Part shown: piece after piece, positions 12,075 to 21,537 of the stretch
Numbering within the stretch: position 1 is the first letter of the stretch
How the letters are laid out: every line of letters starts with the position of its first letter
Assembly (NCBI GenBank): GCA_902363395.1
Contig: CABIZZ010000001.1
Location: 868,001-932,000 of the forward strand
Reading direction: 5' to 3'
Length of the DNA stretch: 64,000 bases
Origin: Streptococcaceae bacterium
GTDB lineage: Bacteria; Bacillota; Bacilli; Lactobacillales; Streptococcaceae
Position numbers and translations under genes: made by a program
The notes under the pieces: model-generated
Told to the model about the DNA's origin: nothing
What the model saw: only the letters and a program-made list of their open reading frames with translations
Databases searched by the model: none

Positions 12075-12919
12075 CTTATCTCGGTCCTAAGGGATCCTTT
12101 ACCCATCATGTAGCCCTTGAAAGTTTTGAAGAGGCTACCTTGTGCCCATACGGGTCTATCACAGAAGTGATTAAAGCGTATGAGTCTGCCCAAGTTGATT
12201 ATGCAGTTATCCCTGTTGAGAACTCTATCGAAGGTAGTGTCCATGAGACGATTGACTATCTCTTTCACCAGGCTCATTTTCAGGCTATTGCAGAAGTGGT
12301 CTATCCTATAAAGCAACAACTCTTGGCAGTTAAGCAGGATCAAGCCATTGAGGTGATCTATTCGCATCCTCAAGCATTAGCGCAAGGGAAAGCCTATGTC
12401 CAGGAGCATTTCCCTCAAGCCAGACTAGAGATGACAACTTCGACTTCCTATGCGGCTCGATATGTCTCTCAACATCCGGAACTTCCTATTGCAGCCATTG
12501 CGCCTTTGGAGGCCAAGGATGAATATGGTTTGGAAGTGGTAGCTAGTAATATTCAAGAGATGGATCAAAATTTCACCCGCTTTTGGATCCTTGGTCAGGG
12601 GCCTTTTGAAGGCGGCCGCTCGCTTAAGAAAGCTGCTAGTAAGGATAGTTTGGCCATTACCTTACCAAGTAATATTGCGGGCTCCTTATGCCAGGCCCTA
12701 TCTACATTTGCTTCAAGAGAATTAAATTTAACAAAAATTGAAAGTCGTCCTTTAAAGACGGCCCTAGGGGAGTATTTTTTTATCATTGATGTGGTGGATG
12801 CTGACGAATCACTGTTTGCTTCTGCCTATCAAGAACTGGAATCCCTGGGGGTATCTATCAAAACCTTAGGCCACTATTGGGTCTATGTGCTAAACGACAA
12901 TGAAACGGAGAACGTATGA
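12065..12919 (+). CDS. pheA: Prephenate dehydratase with ACT domain
   Basis: Converts prephenate to phenylpyruvate. The monofunctional 284-residue form has the N-terminal YLGPKGSFTH start, the catalytic Thr-Arg-Phe triad at residues 171-173 (NFTRFW) and a C-terminal ACT domain from about 195 (LAITLPSNIAGSL and ESRPLKTALGEYFF), the site of phenylalanine feedback. No chorismate mutase domain is fused. It overlaps aroK upstream and the LCP gene downstream by four bases. Confidence 0.95.
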
Positions 12920-14241
12920 GTAGAGAATCAGAAAACCTATCCTATCATGAACAAAAAAGATTGGATTATCTTTATTCCAACTACCATTACCTAAATGAAA
13001 AGGAGCAGTTGGAATACAAGTACTTAAAAAATAAATCAGAGGGACGATTCCAAGACGATCCCGTTTCAGCAAGAGCAGAAGAGTCTGTCGCTCCTTCAAG
13101 TAGAAGAGAAGACAATTCTGATGAATTACCAGTCTATCCATCACGTAGCCGGAAGGACAAGCCAAAAACCAATAAAAAGAATCGAGAGGAAGTAGCCACT
13201 CTTCCCAAGCGTAAGAAGGGAAGAAAGATCCGCTTCAAACGTATTTTAAAATGGATAGCCATCTTCTTCTTGTTGGTCATCGGTGGGATGGTCTTTATGT
13301 TTCTCAAAGGCTTGAATAGCAAACCTGGTGGGACCAATGCCCAACCAGCTGTTAAAGAGTATTTTAACGGTCAGAAGACCAAAGACGGGGTCAATATCCT
13401 GATCTTGGGGACAGATGGTCGGATCGGGGAAAGCTCATCTGAGACGCGAACAGACTCTATCATGGTGGTCAATGTCAATAACAAGGACGGCAAGGTGAAA
13501 TTGGTCAGCTTCATGCGAGATACTCTGGTTCATATCGATGGCGTTAGCCAACAAACGGATCCAGAATATCAAGATTACTATGACCAGAAGCTGAATACGG
13601 CCTTTAGCATTGGAGAGCAGAATAACAACCAAGGAGCAGAGTTGGTCCGTCAGATGCTCAAAGATAACTTTGACATTGATATCCAATACTATGCCATGGT
13701 CGATTTCCAAACCTTTGCGACAGCCATTGATACCCTCTTCCCGAATGGAGTGGAGATGAATGCTCAGTTCTCCACCATTGATGGTGAAACTGTCTCTGAG
13801 GTTGAAGTCCCTGATGACTTGAATATGAAAGACGGTGTCGTTCCTCAACAGACCATCAAGGTCGGAAAACAACGGATGGACGGCCGGACCCTCCTCAACT
13901 ATGCTCGTTTCCGTAAAGATGATGAGGGCGACTTTGGTCGGACCCGTCGCCAACAAGAGGTTATGTCTGCCATTATGCACCAAATCAAGGATCCAACCAA
14001 GCTCTTTACTGGATCTGAAGCACTAGGAAAGGTCTTCGCGATGACCTCAACCAATGTACCCTTCTCCTTCCTATTGACCAATGGGATTGGCTTAGTCGGA
14101 AGTGCCAGCAAGGGGATTGAACGTATTACCATTCCAGAAAATGGGGATTGGGTCGATGCCTACGATATGTATGGTGGCCAAGGTCTCCTAGTGGATTTTG
14201 AAGCTTACAAAAACAAATTGTCCCAAATGGGCTTAAGATGA
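12916..14241 (+). CDS. LytR-CpsA-Psr (LCP) family cell wall ligase
   Basis: LCP proteins transfer undecaprenyl-linked polymers (teichoic acid, capsule) to peptidoglycan on the outer face of the membrane. The 441-residue protein has a long charged cytoplasmic N-terminus (1-110), one membrane segment (about 112-134), and the LCP domain, with the arginine/aspartate pyrophosphate-binding residues in LILGTDGR, TRTDSIMVV and NYARFRKDDEGDFGRTRRQQ. In pneumococcus the gene after pheA is annotated psr. Its coupling to pheA is probably conserved gene order rather than shared function. A strong terminator follows. Confidence 0.92.
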   Translation: MSRESENLSYHEQKRLDYLYSNYHYLNEKEQLEYKYLKNKSEGRFQDDPVSARAEESVAPSSRREDNSDELPVYPSRSRKDKPKTNKKNREEVATLPKRKKGRKIRFKRILKWIAIFFLLVIGGMVFMFLKGLNSKPGGTNAQPAVKEYFNGQKTKDGVNILILGTDGRIGESSSETRTDSIMVVNVNNKDGKVKLVSFMRDTLVHIDGVSQQTDPEYQDYYDQKLNTAFSIGEQNNNQGAELVRQMLKDNFDIDIQYYAMVDFQTFATAIDTLFPNGVEMNAQFSTIDGETVSEVEVPDDLNMKDGVVPQQTIKVGKQRMDGRTLLNYARFRKDDEGDFGRTRRQQEVMSAIMHQIKDPTKLFTGSEALGKVFAMTSTNVPFSFLLTNGIGLVGSASKGIERITIPENGDWVDAYDMYGGQGLLVDFEAYKNKLSQMGLR

Positions 14242-14248
14242 TATAATT

Positions 14249-14283
14249 AAGGGATAGGAGTTTTGAAAACTCCATCCCTTTTA
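14249..14283 (+). terminator. Terminator at the end of the aromatic operon
   Basis: AAGGGAT pairs with ATCCCTT, enclosing a second stem GGAGTTTT/AAAACTCC, followed by a short T run. It lies eight bases after the LCP stop codon. Confidence 0.75.
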
Positions 14284-14284
14284 A

Positions 14285-15766
<1,482 letters not shown>

Positions 15767-15805
15767 CTCCTCCCGTGGGATAGCTGTCGTAGAGTAAGGA
15801 GTTTA

Positions 15806-15844
15806 CGACGAAACGATACGGTAACAGCGAACCGCTGAGTGTGT
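15806..15844 (+). repeat. Direct repeat B, copy 1
   Basis: A 39 bp sequence, CGACGAAACGATACGGTAAC and onward to GAGTGTGT, identical to 16050-16088. It abuts the GAGTGTGT that starts repeat A and marks the junction between successive scar units. Confidence 0.85.
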
Positions 15845-15970
15845 ATGCTTGTTAGTGAAACGCAGCTAATCCTCAAAAGGTTCACTGAACCTTTTGAGTC
15901 CACAAACGCAGCATGTTGTGGCGGTATCACTACTTGTACGAGCTACATAGTAGCGAAGTAGAAGTAGATG
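15837..15970 (+). repeat. Direct repeat A, copy 2
   Basis: Second copy of repeat A, again starting GAGTGTGTA and holding the CTCAAAAGGTTC hairpin (15872-15898). In the rlmD frame its first codons read ECVCLLVKRS and stop, close to the native [10 protein letters not shown]. Confidence 0.85.
15900..15950 (+). pseudogene. Vestige of an rlmD 3' end, copy 3
   Basis: In frame it reads PQTQHVVAVSLLVRAT and a stop, nearly the same as the vestige at 15696 with two changes in the QTHHVE segment. It is out of any longer reading frame and cannot be expressed as a protein by itself. Confidence 0.78.
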
Positions 15971-16049
15971 ATCTGCCTATGCGACAAGGTGAAACCGAAG
16001 GTCGAGAAGGTGCCCTCGGGTATATGACTCGCAGAATGAGGAAGGAAAC

Positions 16050-16088
16050 CGACGAAACGATACGGTAACAGCGAACCGCTGAGTGTGT
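16050..16088 (+). repeat. Direct repeat B, copy 2
   Basis: Identical to 15806-15844. After its terminal GAGTGTGT the sequence stops resembling repeat A and the AT-rich accessory genes begin, so this is the likely left edge of the present insertion. Confidence 0.85.
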
Positions 16089-16212
16089 GACTCTACTCTT
16101 CCAATCTGAGACAGCGAAAAGTAGAAGGGTATGTTATTGGTATCAATCAATGAGTAACAAAGTAACAGCATGATTCGAAACATTTGCTTGTAATTTGCGG
16201 AGGAACATCAAT

Positions 16213-16641
16213 ATGGATGGAATAACAAAAGATTCTATAAAGATGGCTAAACTAATGAAACAATTATGGCCCCAATTGACCGATAAAGAAGCTATTGATG
16301 AAGTAAAAAAATATACGAATGGCAAAAATACTGCAATCTTTACTGAAGTTGAAGGTGACACAATTGTAGGTCTAGCACTATGTTCACTCAGATTTGATTA
16401 TGTTGAAGGTTGTAAATATAGTCCTGTTGGATTCTTAGAAGGAATTATTGTCGACGAGGAATATCGTCTAAAGGATATTGCTAAAAATCTCTGTGCAAAA
16501 TGTGAGGAATGGGTGAAAAATAAAGGATGTAAGGAATTTGCAAGTGACTGTACTTTAACGAATACGGATTCTATAAGATTTCATCTCAATATTGGATTTC
16601 AGGAGGCAAATAGAATTATTCATTTTAAGAAAAAATTATAA
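16213..16641 (+). CDS. GNAT acetyltransferase, AAC(6')-like
   Basis: A 142-residue acetyltransferase. The FLEGIIVDEEYRLKDIAKNL segment is motif A (acetyl-CoA pyrophosphate binding), and the EFASDCTLTNTDSIRFHLNIGFQE segment resembles aminoglycoside 6'-N-acetyltransferases. Whether it modifies any antibiotic cannot be told from sequence. I choose the ATG at 16213 because GGAGG lies nine bases upstream; a TTG at 16195 has no such site. It is AT-rich compared with rlmD and is the first gene of the accessory zone next to the rlmD scars. Confidence 0.8.
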   Translation: MDGITKDSIKMAKLMKQLWPQLTDKEAIDEVKKYTNGKNTAIFTEVEGDTIVGLALCSLRFDYVEGCKYSPVGFLEGIIVDEEYRLKDIAKNLCAKCEEWVKNKGCKEFASDCTLTNTDSIRFHLNIGFQEANRIIHFKKKL

Positions 16642-16698
16642 TTTCGAAACGTGAATAAACTTGTTTAAACTTTATGTATCTTTAGAAAGTGTGATAAC

Positions 16699-17307
16699 TT
16701 GAAAGAACAAATTTTTTTGATGGGTGGAAATCCGCCGATAAAAAACCATACGATTGTTAATAAAATTGTGTCATCAAGGAAGATCGAAAGAATTGTTATT
16801 TTTACAGTTTTTCGAGATAATTGGCAACCCTATATGAAAAAGTACACGGAAATTTTCCAAAGTCAATTTCCTAATCTAAACACTGATTACTTACTCTTGG
16901 ACACTGAGCAGATTGATTTTGATAGCTATTTAGATGCTGATGTCATCATCATCGGTGGTGGAAATACGGAAAAGTATCTAGCTACTTATGTCAATCAGGA
17001 GTTCAAAAATTATATCGAACGTATGCTGAATAAAGGAGTGAAACTTATAGGATTTTCTGCAGGAGCCCTATTATTAGGAGAAAAAGTCTATGTCTCACCT
17101 AATGACAATTCAGATTATCAGATAAAGATTAAGAATGGCTTGGGACTTTTTAATCAATTTTTAATTAGTGTTCATTATGATTCATGGAATGATAAAGCTA
17201 ATAAGGCTAGTGCTGAAGAACTTGTTGATGTTCCCATAATTCCACTAAATGATCATTCCTATCTTGTAGTGGATAAACTTGGAAACATCATAGAGAAAAT
17301 TGACTAG
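16699..17307 (+). CDS. Peptidase E-like protein (family S51)
   Basis: A 202-residue protein with the S51/glutamine-amidotransferase-like fold. Visible motifs are IIGGGNTEKYL, the nucleophile elbow IGFSAGALLLG with the catalytic serine, and ISVHYDSW with a likely catalytic histidine. Family peptidases cleave aspartyl dipeptides; some members process other peptides such as cyanophycin or microcins. The start is a TTG with a modest upstream GAAAG; no better in-frame start exists. A hairpin with a T run (17364-17391) follows. Confidence 0.78.
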   Translation: MKEQIFLMGGNPPIKNHTIVNKIVSSRKIERIVIFTVFRDNWQPYMKKYTEIFQSQFPNLNTDYLLLDTEQIDFDSYLDADVIIIGGGNTEKYLATYVNQEFKNYIERMLNKGVKLIGFSAGALLLGEKVYVSPNDNSDYQIKIKNGLGLFNQFLISVHYDSWNDKANKASAEELVDVPIIPLNDHSYLVVDKLGNIIEKID

Positions 17308-17363
17308 TTTTGATCATGTGAATCTGAATCTACGAAACTAAAGTATTGACGAAATGAATAATG

Positions 17364-17391
17364 AAAAGCCTTGATTATAGGGCTTTTTTTT
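17364..17391 (+). terminator. Terminator after the peptidase E gene
   Basis: AAAAGCC (17364-17370) pairs with GGCTTTT (17381-17387), followed by further T residues. Confidence 0.7.
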
Positions 17392-17487
17392 GCATTTTTG
17401 TGATAGAATATAGGTAGTTATAATCGAGAGCAACTAAGAAGCAGAAAAAAATATTATACATAGAATAATCAAAATAAGGAAGATAAA

Positions 17488-18240
17488 ATGACAGAAATTG
17501 ATAAAAGGAATTTAAAAAATTATCTTTATATTACATTTGGAATTACTTATATAGCTTGGGGGATTCTTGCCATCTTTACTCAATCTCATATTTTGGGATT
17601 AGAAACAATTATAGGGAGAATGTTACACATAGTAGGTGCACTTGGACCAGCAATTGCAAGTGGCTTATATTTGAAAAGAAATAATATAAATTTTAAACAT
17701 TTTGTATTTAGTAAGAAAGAAAATAGTAGTATTTATTTCATTATTCATTTGTTAGCAATTTTGATACTATTCTCTGTATCTTCCTTAGAATTAAACGGAC
17801 TATCAATTTATTTGATGCCACTATTCTTTATTCAATTAATTATTTTTGGTGGTGGACATGAAGAATTAGGGTGGAGAGGTATATTACAACCCTTACTTGA
17901 TAAAAAATATACATATTGGCAATCTAATTTGATTGTAGGATTAATTTGGGGGATTTGGCATCTGCCTTTATGGTTTATAGTAGGAGAAAGTCATCAAGGA
18001 TTTCCTTTTATTTTATTTTTTACATATACGTTATTTTTAAGTTTTGTTTTAGGACTTCTTTACCGTCAAACGAAATCTGTGGGGTATTGTATTTTATTTC
18101 ATGCGTTCGCAAATTTATTAAATCTTTATTTTTTGTTGAAGATTAATCTTATTTTTATCATCATTTTTATTGTTTATTTAATCTATACTATCTTGGCGAG
18201 TAATAGAATTAGTAAGGAAAAGAATTTGTATCCAAAATAA
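17488..18240 (+). CDS. CPBP family intramembrane metalloprotease (first of five)
   Basis: A 250-residue, very hydrophobic protein with about seven membrane segments. The CPBP (Abi/CAAX-like) motifs are present: HEELGWRG with the two glutamates and arginine, WGIWHLPLW, and FHAFANLL. Members act in bacteriocin self-immunity or in site-2-type proteolysis; no bacteriocin gene is visible nearby. A strong ribosome site (AAGGAAGAT) precedes the ATG. A second, truncated copy of its 3' end lies at 18866-18946, so this locus once held two such genes. Confidence 0.85.
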   Translation: MTEIDKRNLKNYLYITFGITYIAWGILAIFTQSHILGLETIIGRMLHIVGALGPAIASGLYLKRNNINFKHFVFSKKENSSIYFIIHLLAILILFSVSSLELNGLSIYLMPLFFIQLIIFGGGHEELGWRGILQPLLDKKYTYWQSNLIVGLIWGIWHLPLWFIVGESHQGFPFILFFTYTLFLSFVLGLLYRQTKSVGYCILFHAFANLLNLYFLLKINLIFIIIFIVYLIYTILASNRISKEKNLYPK

Positions 18241-18242
18241 CT

Positions 18243-18326
18243 GGCTATACTCTAGAAAATGAAGGTGATTTTGTTCAAGGTTATATAGTAGAAATAACAA
18301 AAATCTATATGAAAGGTTTAGAGTAA
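18243..18326 (+). pseudogene. Possible 3' fragment of an unknown gene
   Basis: In this frame the DNA reads GYTLENEGDFVQGYIVEITK, then IYMKGLE and a stop. The composition looks like a real protein C-terminus, but there is no start codon or ribosome site and the frame runs into the end of the CPBP gene. It could be debris from a gene replaced by the CPBP gene. I do not recognise its family. Confidence 0.3.
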
Positions 18327-18328
18327 AT

Positions 18329-18820
18329 ATGAATCTCTTATTTGAAGAATTTAAAACCATTTGTTTCCATTTAAATCGAGTCGGAATTACACCGACACTG
18401 ATGGGCTCTTTGGGATTTGAGTTTAGAACGAAAGAAAATTGGGAGCCGTCTGACATTGACATTCATGTGCCTGGTGACCCTAGAGGTTGGGAAGTACCTG
18501 ATCATCTCAGAATTTATGACTGGGACAAGATAATGAAAGTGATGAAAGACTTAGGCTACGTTTTAATAGATATTCATGAGCATGAATTCCAAAAGGATAG
18601 AGTGAGTGTTGAATTTGGTAGTATCGATTCCTTACCTGATTTTGCAGGAGTTTCGGAATCGGATATAGAGCTTATTCACATTGAAGGCATCACTTTTCGT
18701 CTTCCAAGTCTGGAGCAGTATCTAAGTATTTACAAAGCTTCTTCTCATGACTCCTATCGAAATGATCACAATGACAATAAGGATTTTAAAAAGATCGAGT
18801 GGCTGGAAAGACATTTGTAA
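18329..18820 (+). CDS. Nucleotidyltransferase-fold protein of unknown function
   Basis: A 163-residue protein with TLMGSLGFEFR and, 20 residues later, PSDIDIHVPGDPRG, the GS and DxD pattern of minimal nucleotidyltransferases. Helical content and the acidic EFGSID segment fit this fold. Similar streptococcal proteins exist and are sometimes given unrelated enzyme names; no activity is established. It is a single gene with its own ATG after AAGGTTTAGAG. A toxin or aminoglycoside-modifying role is possible but not supported. Confidence 0.6.
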   Translation: MNLLFEEFKTICFHLNRVGITPTLMGSLGFEFRTKENWEPSDIDIHVPGDPRGWEVPDHLRIYDWDKIMKVMKDLGYVLIDIHEHEFQKDRVSVEFGSIDSLPDFAGVSESDIELIHIEGITFRLPSLEQYLSIYKASSHDSYRNDHNDNKDFKKIEWLERHL

Positions 18821-18865
18821 ATTCTCATATGAAAAGTAGTAAGTTGTAAAACTGGCTGCTATGTT

Positions 18866-18946
18866 ATTTTTATTATCATTTTGGTTGGTTATTTAATTTA
18901 TAATATATTGGCTAGTAATAGAATTGGTAAGGAAAAAATATTTTAA
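18866..18946 (+). pseudogene. 3' remnant of a second CPBP protease gene
   Basis: In frame it encodes IFIIILVGYLIYNILASNRI, then GKEKIF and a stop, matching the end of the CPBP protein at 17488 (IFIIIFIVYLIYTILASNRI, then SKEK). It has no start. It shows a past tandem duplication, or a second allele partly deleted by recombination, with the 18329 gene lying between the two copies. Confidence 0.8.
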
Positions 18947-19021
18947 TTTTTAGAACAGGAAATCCATTATTAAAGGTAACATTCTATCTAGATAATCGAT
19001 GTTAGAGATTTTCTGTTTAAA

Positions 19022-19051
19022 GTGGTATCACTGCTTGTTCAAACAGATTAA
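19022..19051 (+). pseudogene. Fourth rlmD-like 3' vestige, right side of the insert
   Basis: Reads VVSLLVQTD and a stop, close to the VAVSLLVRAT and stop of the vestiges at 15696 and 15900. About 20 bases later AGTAAGGAGTTTA (19077-19089) matches 15793-15805 in the first scar unit. The match is short, so I hold it with moderate confidence, but it makes a plausible right-hand boundary for the 16.1-19.0 kb segment. Confidence 0.5.
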
Positions 19052-19094
19052 ACAAAGATGTAGCTAGGAAAGTCTTACAGTAAGGAGTTTAAAT

Positions 19095-19871
19095 GTGAAA
19101 TTCCATGAATTTGGTGATAAGAATTTGCCTTCTATCTTACTGATACATGGCGGTGGCAGTTCTTGGTGGAATTATCTTCGTCAAGCACGAATCTTGTCAG
19201 AAGTATACCGTGTTATTCTACCCACTTTGAATGGCCACGGCGAGGAATATCAACTTGATTATGTTTCTACGGAAGATTCTGCTTTGGAGATTCTAGACTA
19301 TATCAAAGCAAACTGTGGTGGAAAATTGTTTGCAATCGGTGGCGTTTCACTTGGTGGTCAAATTGCCATGGAGCTTTTGTCCTTAGACAGCGAGATAGCT
19401 GAGAAGGCCATCATAGATGGAAGCCTCTGTATTCCTCAACCAAGGTTAACAAAAATCAGCATCTTTCTAGTATCACTATTTGGTAAAATGATGTTCAGTA
19501 AATTCTCTTGCAAACTTCAATTAAGCATGATGGACAAACTCTATCCTAAACTGGCTTATCCAGAGGAAATAAAAGCTTATTATTTGGAGGATCTGCCAAG
19601 AACGCCTGTCAAAACAATGGTGACCATTTACAAAACCTATATGGGGCGTTACAAGCTGAAAGGTATGATTTCTGCTAGCAAAGCTCAGGTTTTGTATATC
19701 TATGGTGAAAAAGAATTAAACTGTGTGAAAGCATCGGCGAAATTATTTCAACAACTGCATCCAAATACGATCTTGTATGAAGCCAAGGGCTACAATCATG
19801 GCTATTTGTCAGCTTACTTGCCTCAAGAGTGGGTTGATTTGGTGCTACCGTTTTTGGAGAATAACGATTGA
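19095..19871 (+). CDS. Alpha/beta hydrolase
   Basis: A 258-residue alpha/beta hydrolase. HGGG (residues 17-20) forms the oxyanion region, GGVSLGGQIA is the nucleophile elbow with the catalytic serine, and GYNHGYLSAYLP near the end holds the catalytic histidine. Substrate is unknown. The start is GTG with AAGGAG seven bases upstream; this same AAGGAG lies in the scar-like sequence described at 19022. It is followed after 32 bases by the DUF4336 gene, probably in one transcript. Confidence 0.82.
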   Translation: MKFHEFGDKNLPSILLIHGGGSSWWNYLRQARILSEVYRVILPTLNGHGEEYQLDYVSTEDSALEILDYIKANCGGKLFAIGGVSLGGQIAMELLSLDSEIAEKAIIDGSLCIPQPRLTKISIFLVSLFGKMMFSKFSCKLQLSMMDKLYPKLAYPEEIKAYYLEDLPRTPVKTMVTIYKTYMGRYKLKGMISASKAQVLYIYGEKELNCVKASAKLFQQLHPNTILYEAKGYNHGYLSAYLPQEWVDLVLPFLENND

Positions 19872-19903
19872 TTATACTTTATTAATTTAGAAAGCAGAGT
19901 TTC

Positions 19904-20641
19904 ATGGAAGTCAAAAAATATAGTCCGCTCAATTTCTTAAAAAAGATAGCAGATAACCTCTGGATTGTAGATGGGGAAGAAGTACTGATGAATTTCAAAC
20001 TCTTCAAAGTGCCTTTTTCAACTAGAATGACAGTTATCCGTCTGCAGAATGGTGGTCTTTGGGTGCATTCGCCGATTAAGCCTAGTGATAATTTACTTTT
20101 TGAAATCAAGCAATTAGGTGAGGTAAAACACCTTATTGCACCCAATGTCTTACATTATAGTTATATAAATGAGTGGCACGAACTATTTCCGGAAGCAGAA
20201 GTATGGCTAGCTAGTGGTGTTCAAAAGCGTGCCGGAAAATCGGGAATGAATTTATATTATGGTCATGAACTAGAGAAAGCCAATTGGAACGAGGAAATTT
20301 GTTTTACAACATTTGAGGGAAGTTTTTACGTGAAAGAGGTTGTTTTTTTCCATACTGAAAGTTCAACTCTAATTTTAACGGATCTTATTGAAAACATAGA
20401 AACAGAAAATTTATCGATTTTTGAAAAGCTACTGTTAAAAATAGGTGATAATCACTATCCAAATGGTAAAACACCAAGAGATTTAAGAATGACTTTTTTA
20501 TTTGGTAAAAAACAAGCATTGAAGAGTTATCATAAAATAAAGAAATGGGAACCTAAGAATATTATTATTTCTCATGGACCGTGTATCATTGGACAAACAA
20601 AAGAGATGTTAAACCAAGCGTTCTTTTGGCTAGAGAAATAG
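19904..20641 (+). CDS. DUF4336-like protein (metallo-beta-lactamase-related fold)
   Basis: A 245-residue protein. The TVIRLQNGGLWVHSPI, HLIAPNVLHYSYINEWHELFP and ILTDLIE segments resemble DUF4336 proteins, which look like metallo-beta-lactamase relatives with altered metal ligands. The family has no settled function. It lies just after the alpha/beta hydrolase gene and ends in sequence without a visible terminator. Codon use is AT-rich, as in the rest of this zone. Confidence 0.65.
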   Translation: MEVKKYSPLNFLKKIADNLWIVDGEEVLMNFKLFKVPFSTRMTVIRLQNGGLWVHSPIKPSDNLLFEIKQLGEVKHLIAPNVLHYSYINEWHELFPEAEVWLASGVQKRAGKSGMNLYYGHELEKANWNEEICFTTFEGSFYVKEVVFFHTESSTLILTDLIENIETENLSIFEKLLLKIGDNHYPNGKTPRDLRMTFLFGKKQALKSYHKIKKWEPKNIIISHGPCIIGQTKEMLNQAFFWLEK

Positions 20642-20863
20642 GAATTTACTATAAAGAAATTAATAAAATATATCTAATATAATTGACTACAATTACTTGG
20701 AGTTGTTAAATTAAGATGTGGAATCTACTTAAATTGTTGATTCTAAGAGGTATCAGTTGACACGAGAGAAAGAATATAGATTAACTAACGGTATCTCTTA
20801 ATTAGATTTAGTGAAAGAAGAATCCATTTTTCACTTGAATCCCTTCTCTTTCGTATGGTAGAA

Positions 20864-20886
20864 TGTATATACAAATTGTATGTACA
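20864..20886. promoter_or_regulatory. Operator-like palindrome upstream of the toxin-antitoxin pair
   Basis: TGTATATACAA and TTGTATGTACA form an inverted repeat with one mismatch in eleven. It overlaps the predicted transcription start that follows an extended -10 box (TGGTAGAAT, 20856-20864). This is the usual place for autorepression by a RelB-type antitoxin. Confidence 0.6.
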
Positions 20887-20900
20887 AAGGAGAGGTAGAA

Positions 20901-21194
20901 ATGGCAAACACGAAAGCAGTGAATTTTCGCGCAGATGCGATGTTTTACCAAAAAACAAAAGAGGTACTTGCAGATCAAAAAATTTCGGTGTCAGATGTCC
21001 TAAATGCAGCACTTCGAAAAATTGCCAACGGGACTGTGGATCCAAGAGAATTTGTTTCAAGTGATTTGCAGGACACGCAGTATCAAGTGGCCTTTGAGGA
21101 TTTGAAGAAGGAGATTTTAGTTGGGCACCAGGAAATTGCTCAAGGGAAAGTCACTTCTGTAGCCGATGTGAGAAAGGAATTTGGTCTTGACTAA
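20901..21194 (+). CDS. RelB/DinJ-family antitoxin
   Basis: A 97-residue protein whose N-terminus (NTKAVNFRADAMFYQKTKEVL, then SVSDVLNAALRKIA) is a ribbon-helix-helix DNA-binding domain as in RelB/DinJ. The C-terminal part would wrap the toxin. The start is the ATG at 20901 after GGAGAGG; an upstream in-frame ATG at 20880 lies inside the operator. It overlaps the toxin gene by eight bases. Together they form a type II toxin-antitoxin module, common in mobile regions. Confidence 0.85.
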   Translation: MANTKAVNFRADAMFYQKTKEVLADQKISVSDVLNAALRKIANGTVDPREFVSSDLQDTQYQVAFEDLKKEILVGHQEIAQGKVTSVADVRKEFGLD

Positions 21195-21525
21195 GTTGAA
21201 ACGCTATCAGGTCTTTCTTGCAGATCAGGCTAAGCAGGACTTGCGTGGCATTCACGACTATATTCTTGTGAATTTTTATAGCCAGCAAGCTGCAGATGGC
21301 AAAGTTGATTTGCTATTAAGTGCTCTTGAGACCCTAGAACTGTTTCCAGAAGCCTGTCCTCTGGTATCAAGCCGGGGCTATGGTGAGATGACGAATGATG
21401 GGAAACCCTATCGTTATATGCCAATAGAGAACTATCTCGCATTTTATTATATTGAGAAGCATACAGTGTATGTTGCTCGTATACTCAGTGCAAAGCAGGA
21501 TTGGGTCAAGATTTTTTATAAGTAG
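21187..21525 (+). CDS. RelE/ParE-family toxin
   Basis: A 112-residue protein with the RelE/ParE fold: an N-terminal YQVFLADQAKQDLRGIHDYI helix pair, and a C-terminal strand set with YRYMPIENYLAFYYIEKHTVYVARI. Members cleave mRNA on the ribosome or poison gyrase; which applies is not clear. I choose TTG at 21187, eight bases after AAAGGA and overlapping the antitoxin stop; a TTG two codons earlier is less well spaced. The overlap couples translation of toxin to antitoxin. Confidence 0.82.
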   Translation: MTKLKRYQVFLADQAKQDLRGIHDYILVNFYSQQAADGKVDLLLSALETLELFPEACPLVSSRGYGEMTNDGKPYRYMPIENYLAFYYIEKHTVYVARILSAKQDWVKIFYK

Positions 21526-21537
21526 GATGAGGACCCC

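Noticed and set aside
13435..13983. 182-residue open frame on the minus strand
   Set aside because: It lies fully inside the LCP gene in the opposite strand, has no ribosome site, and its sequence is not protein-like.
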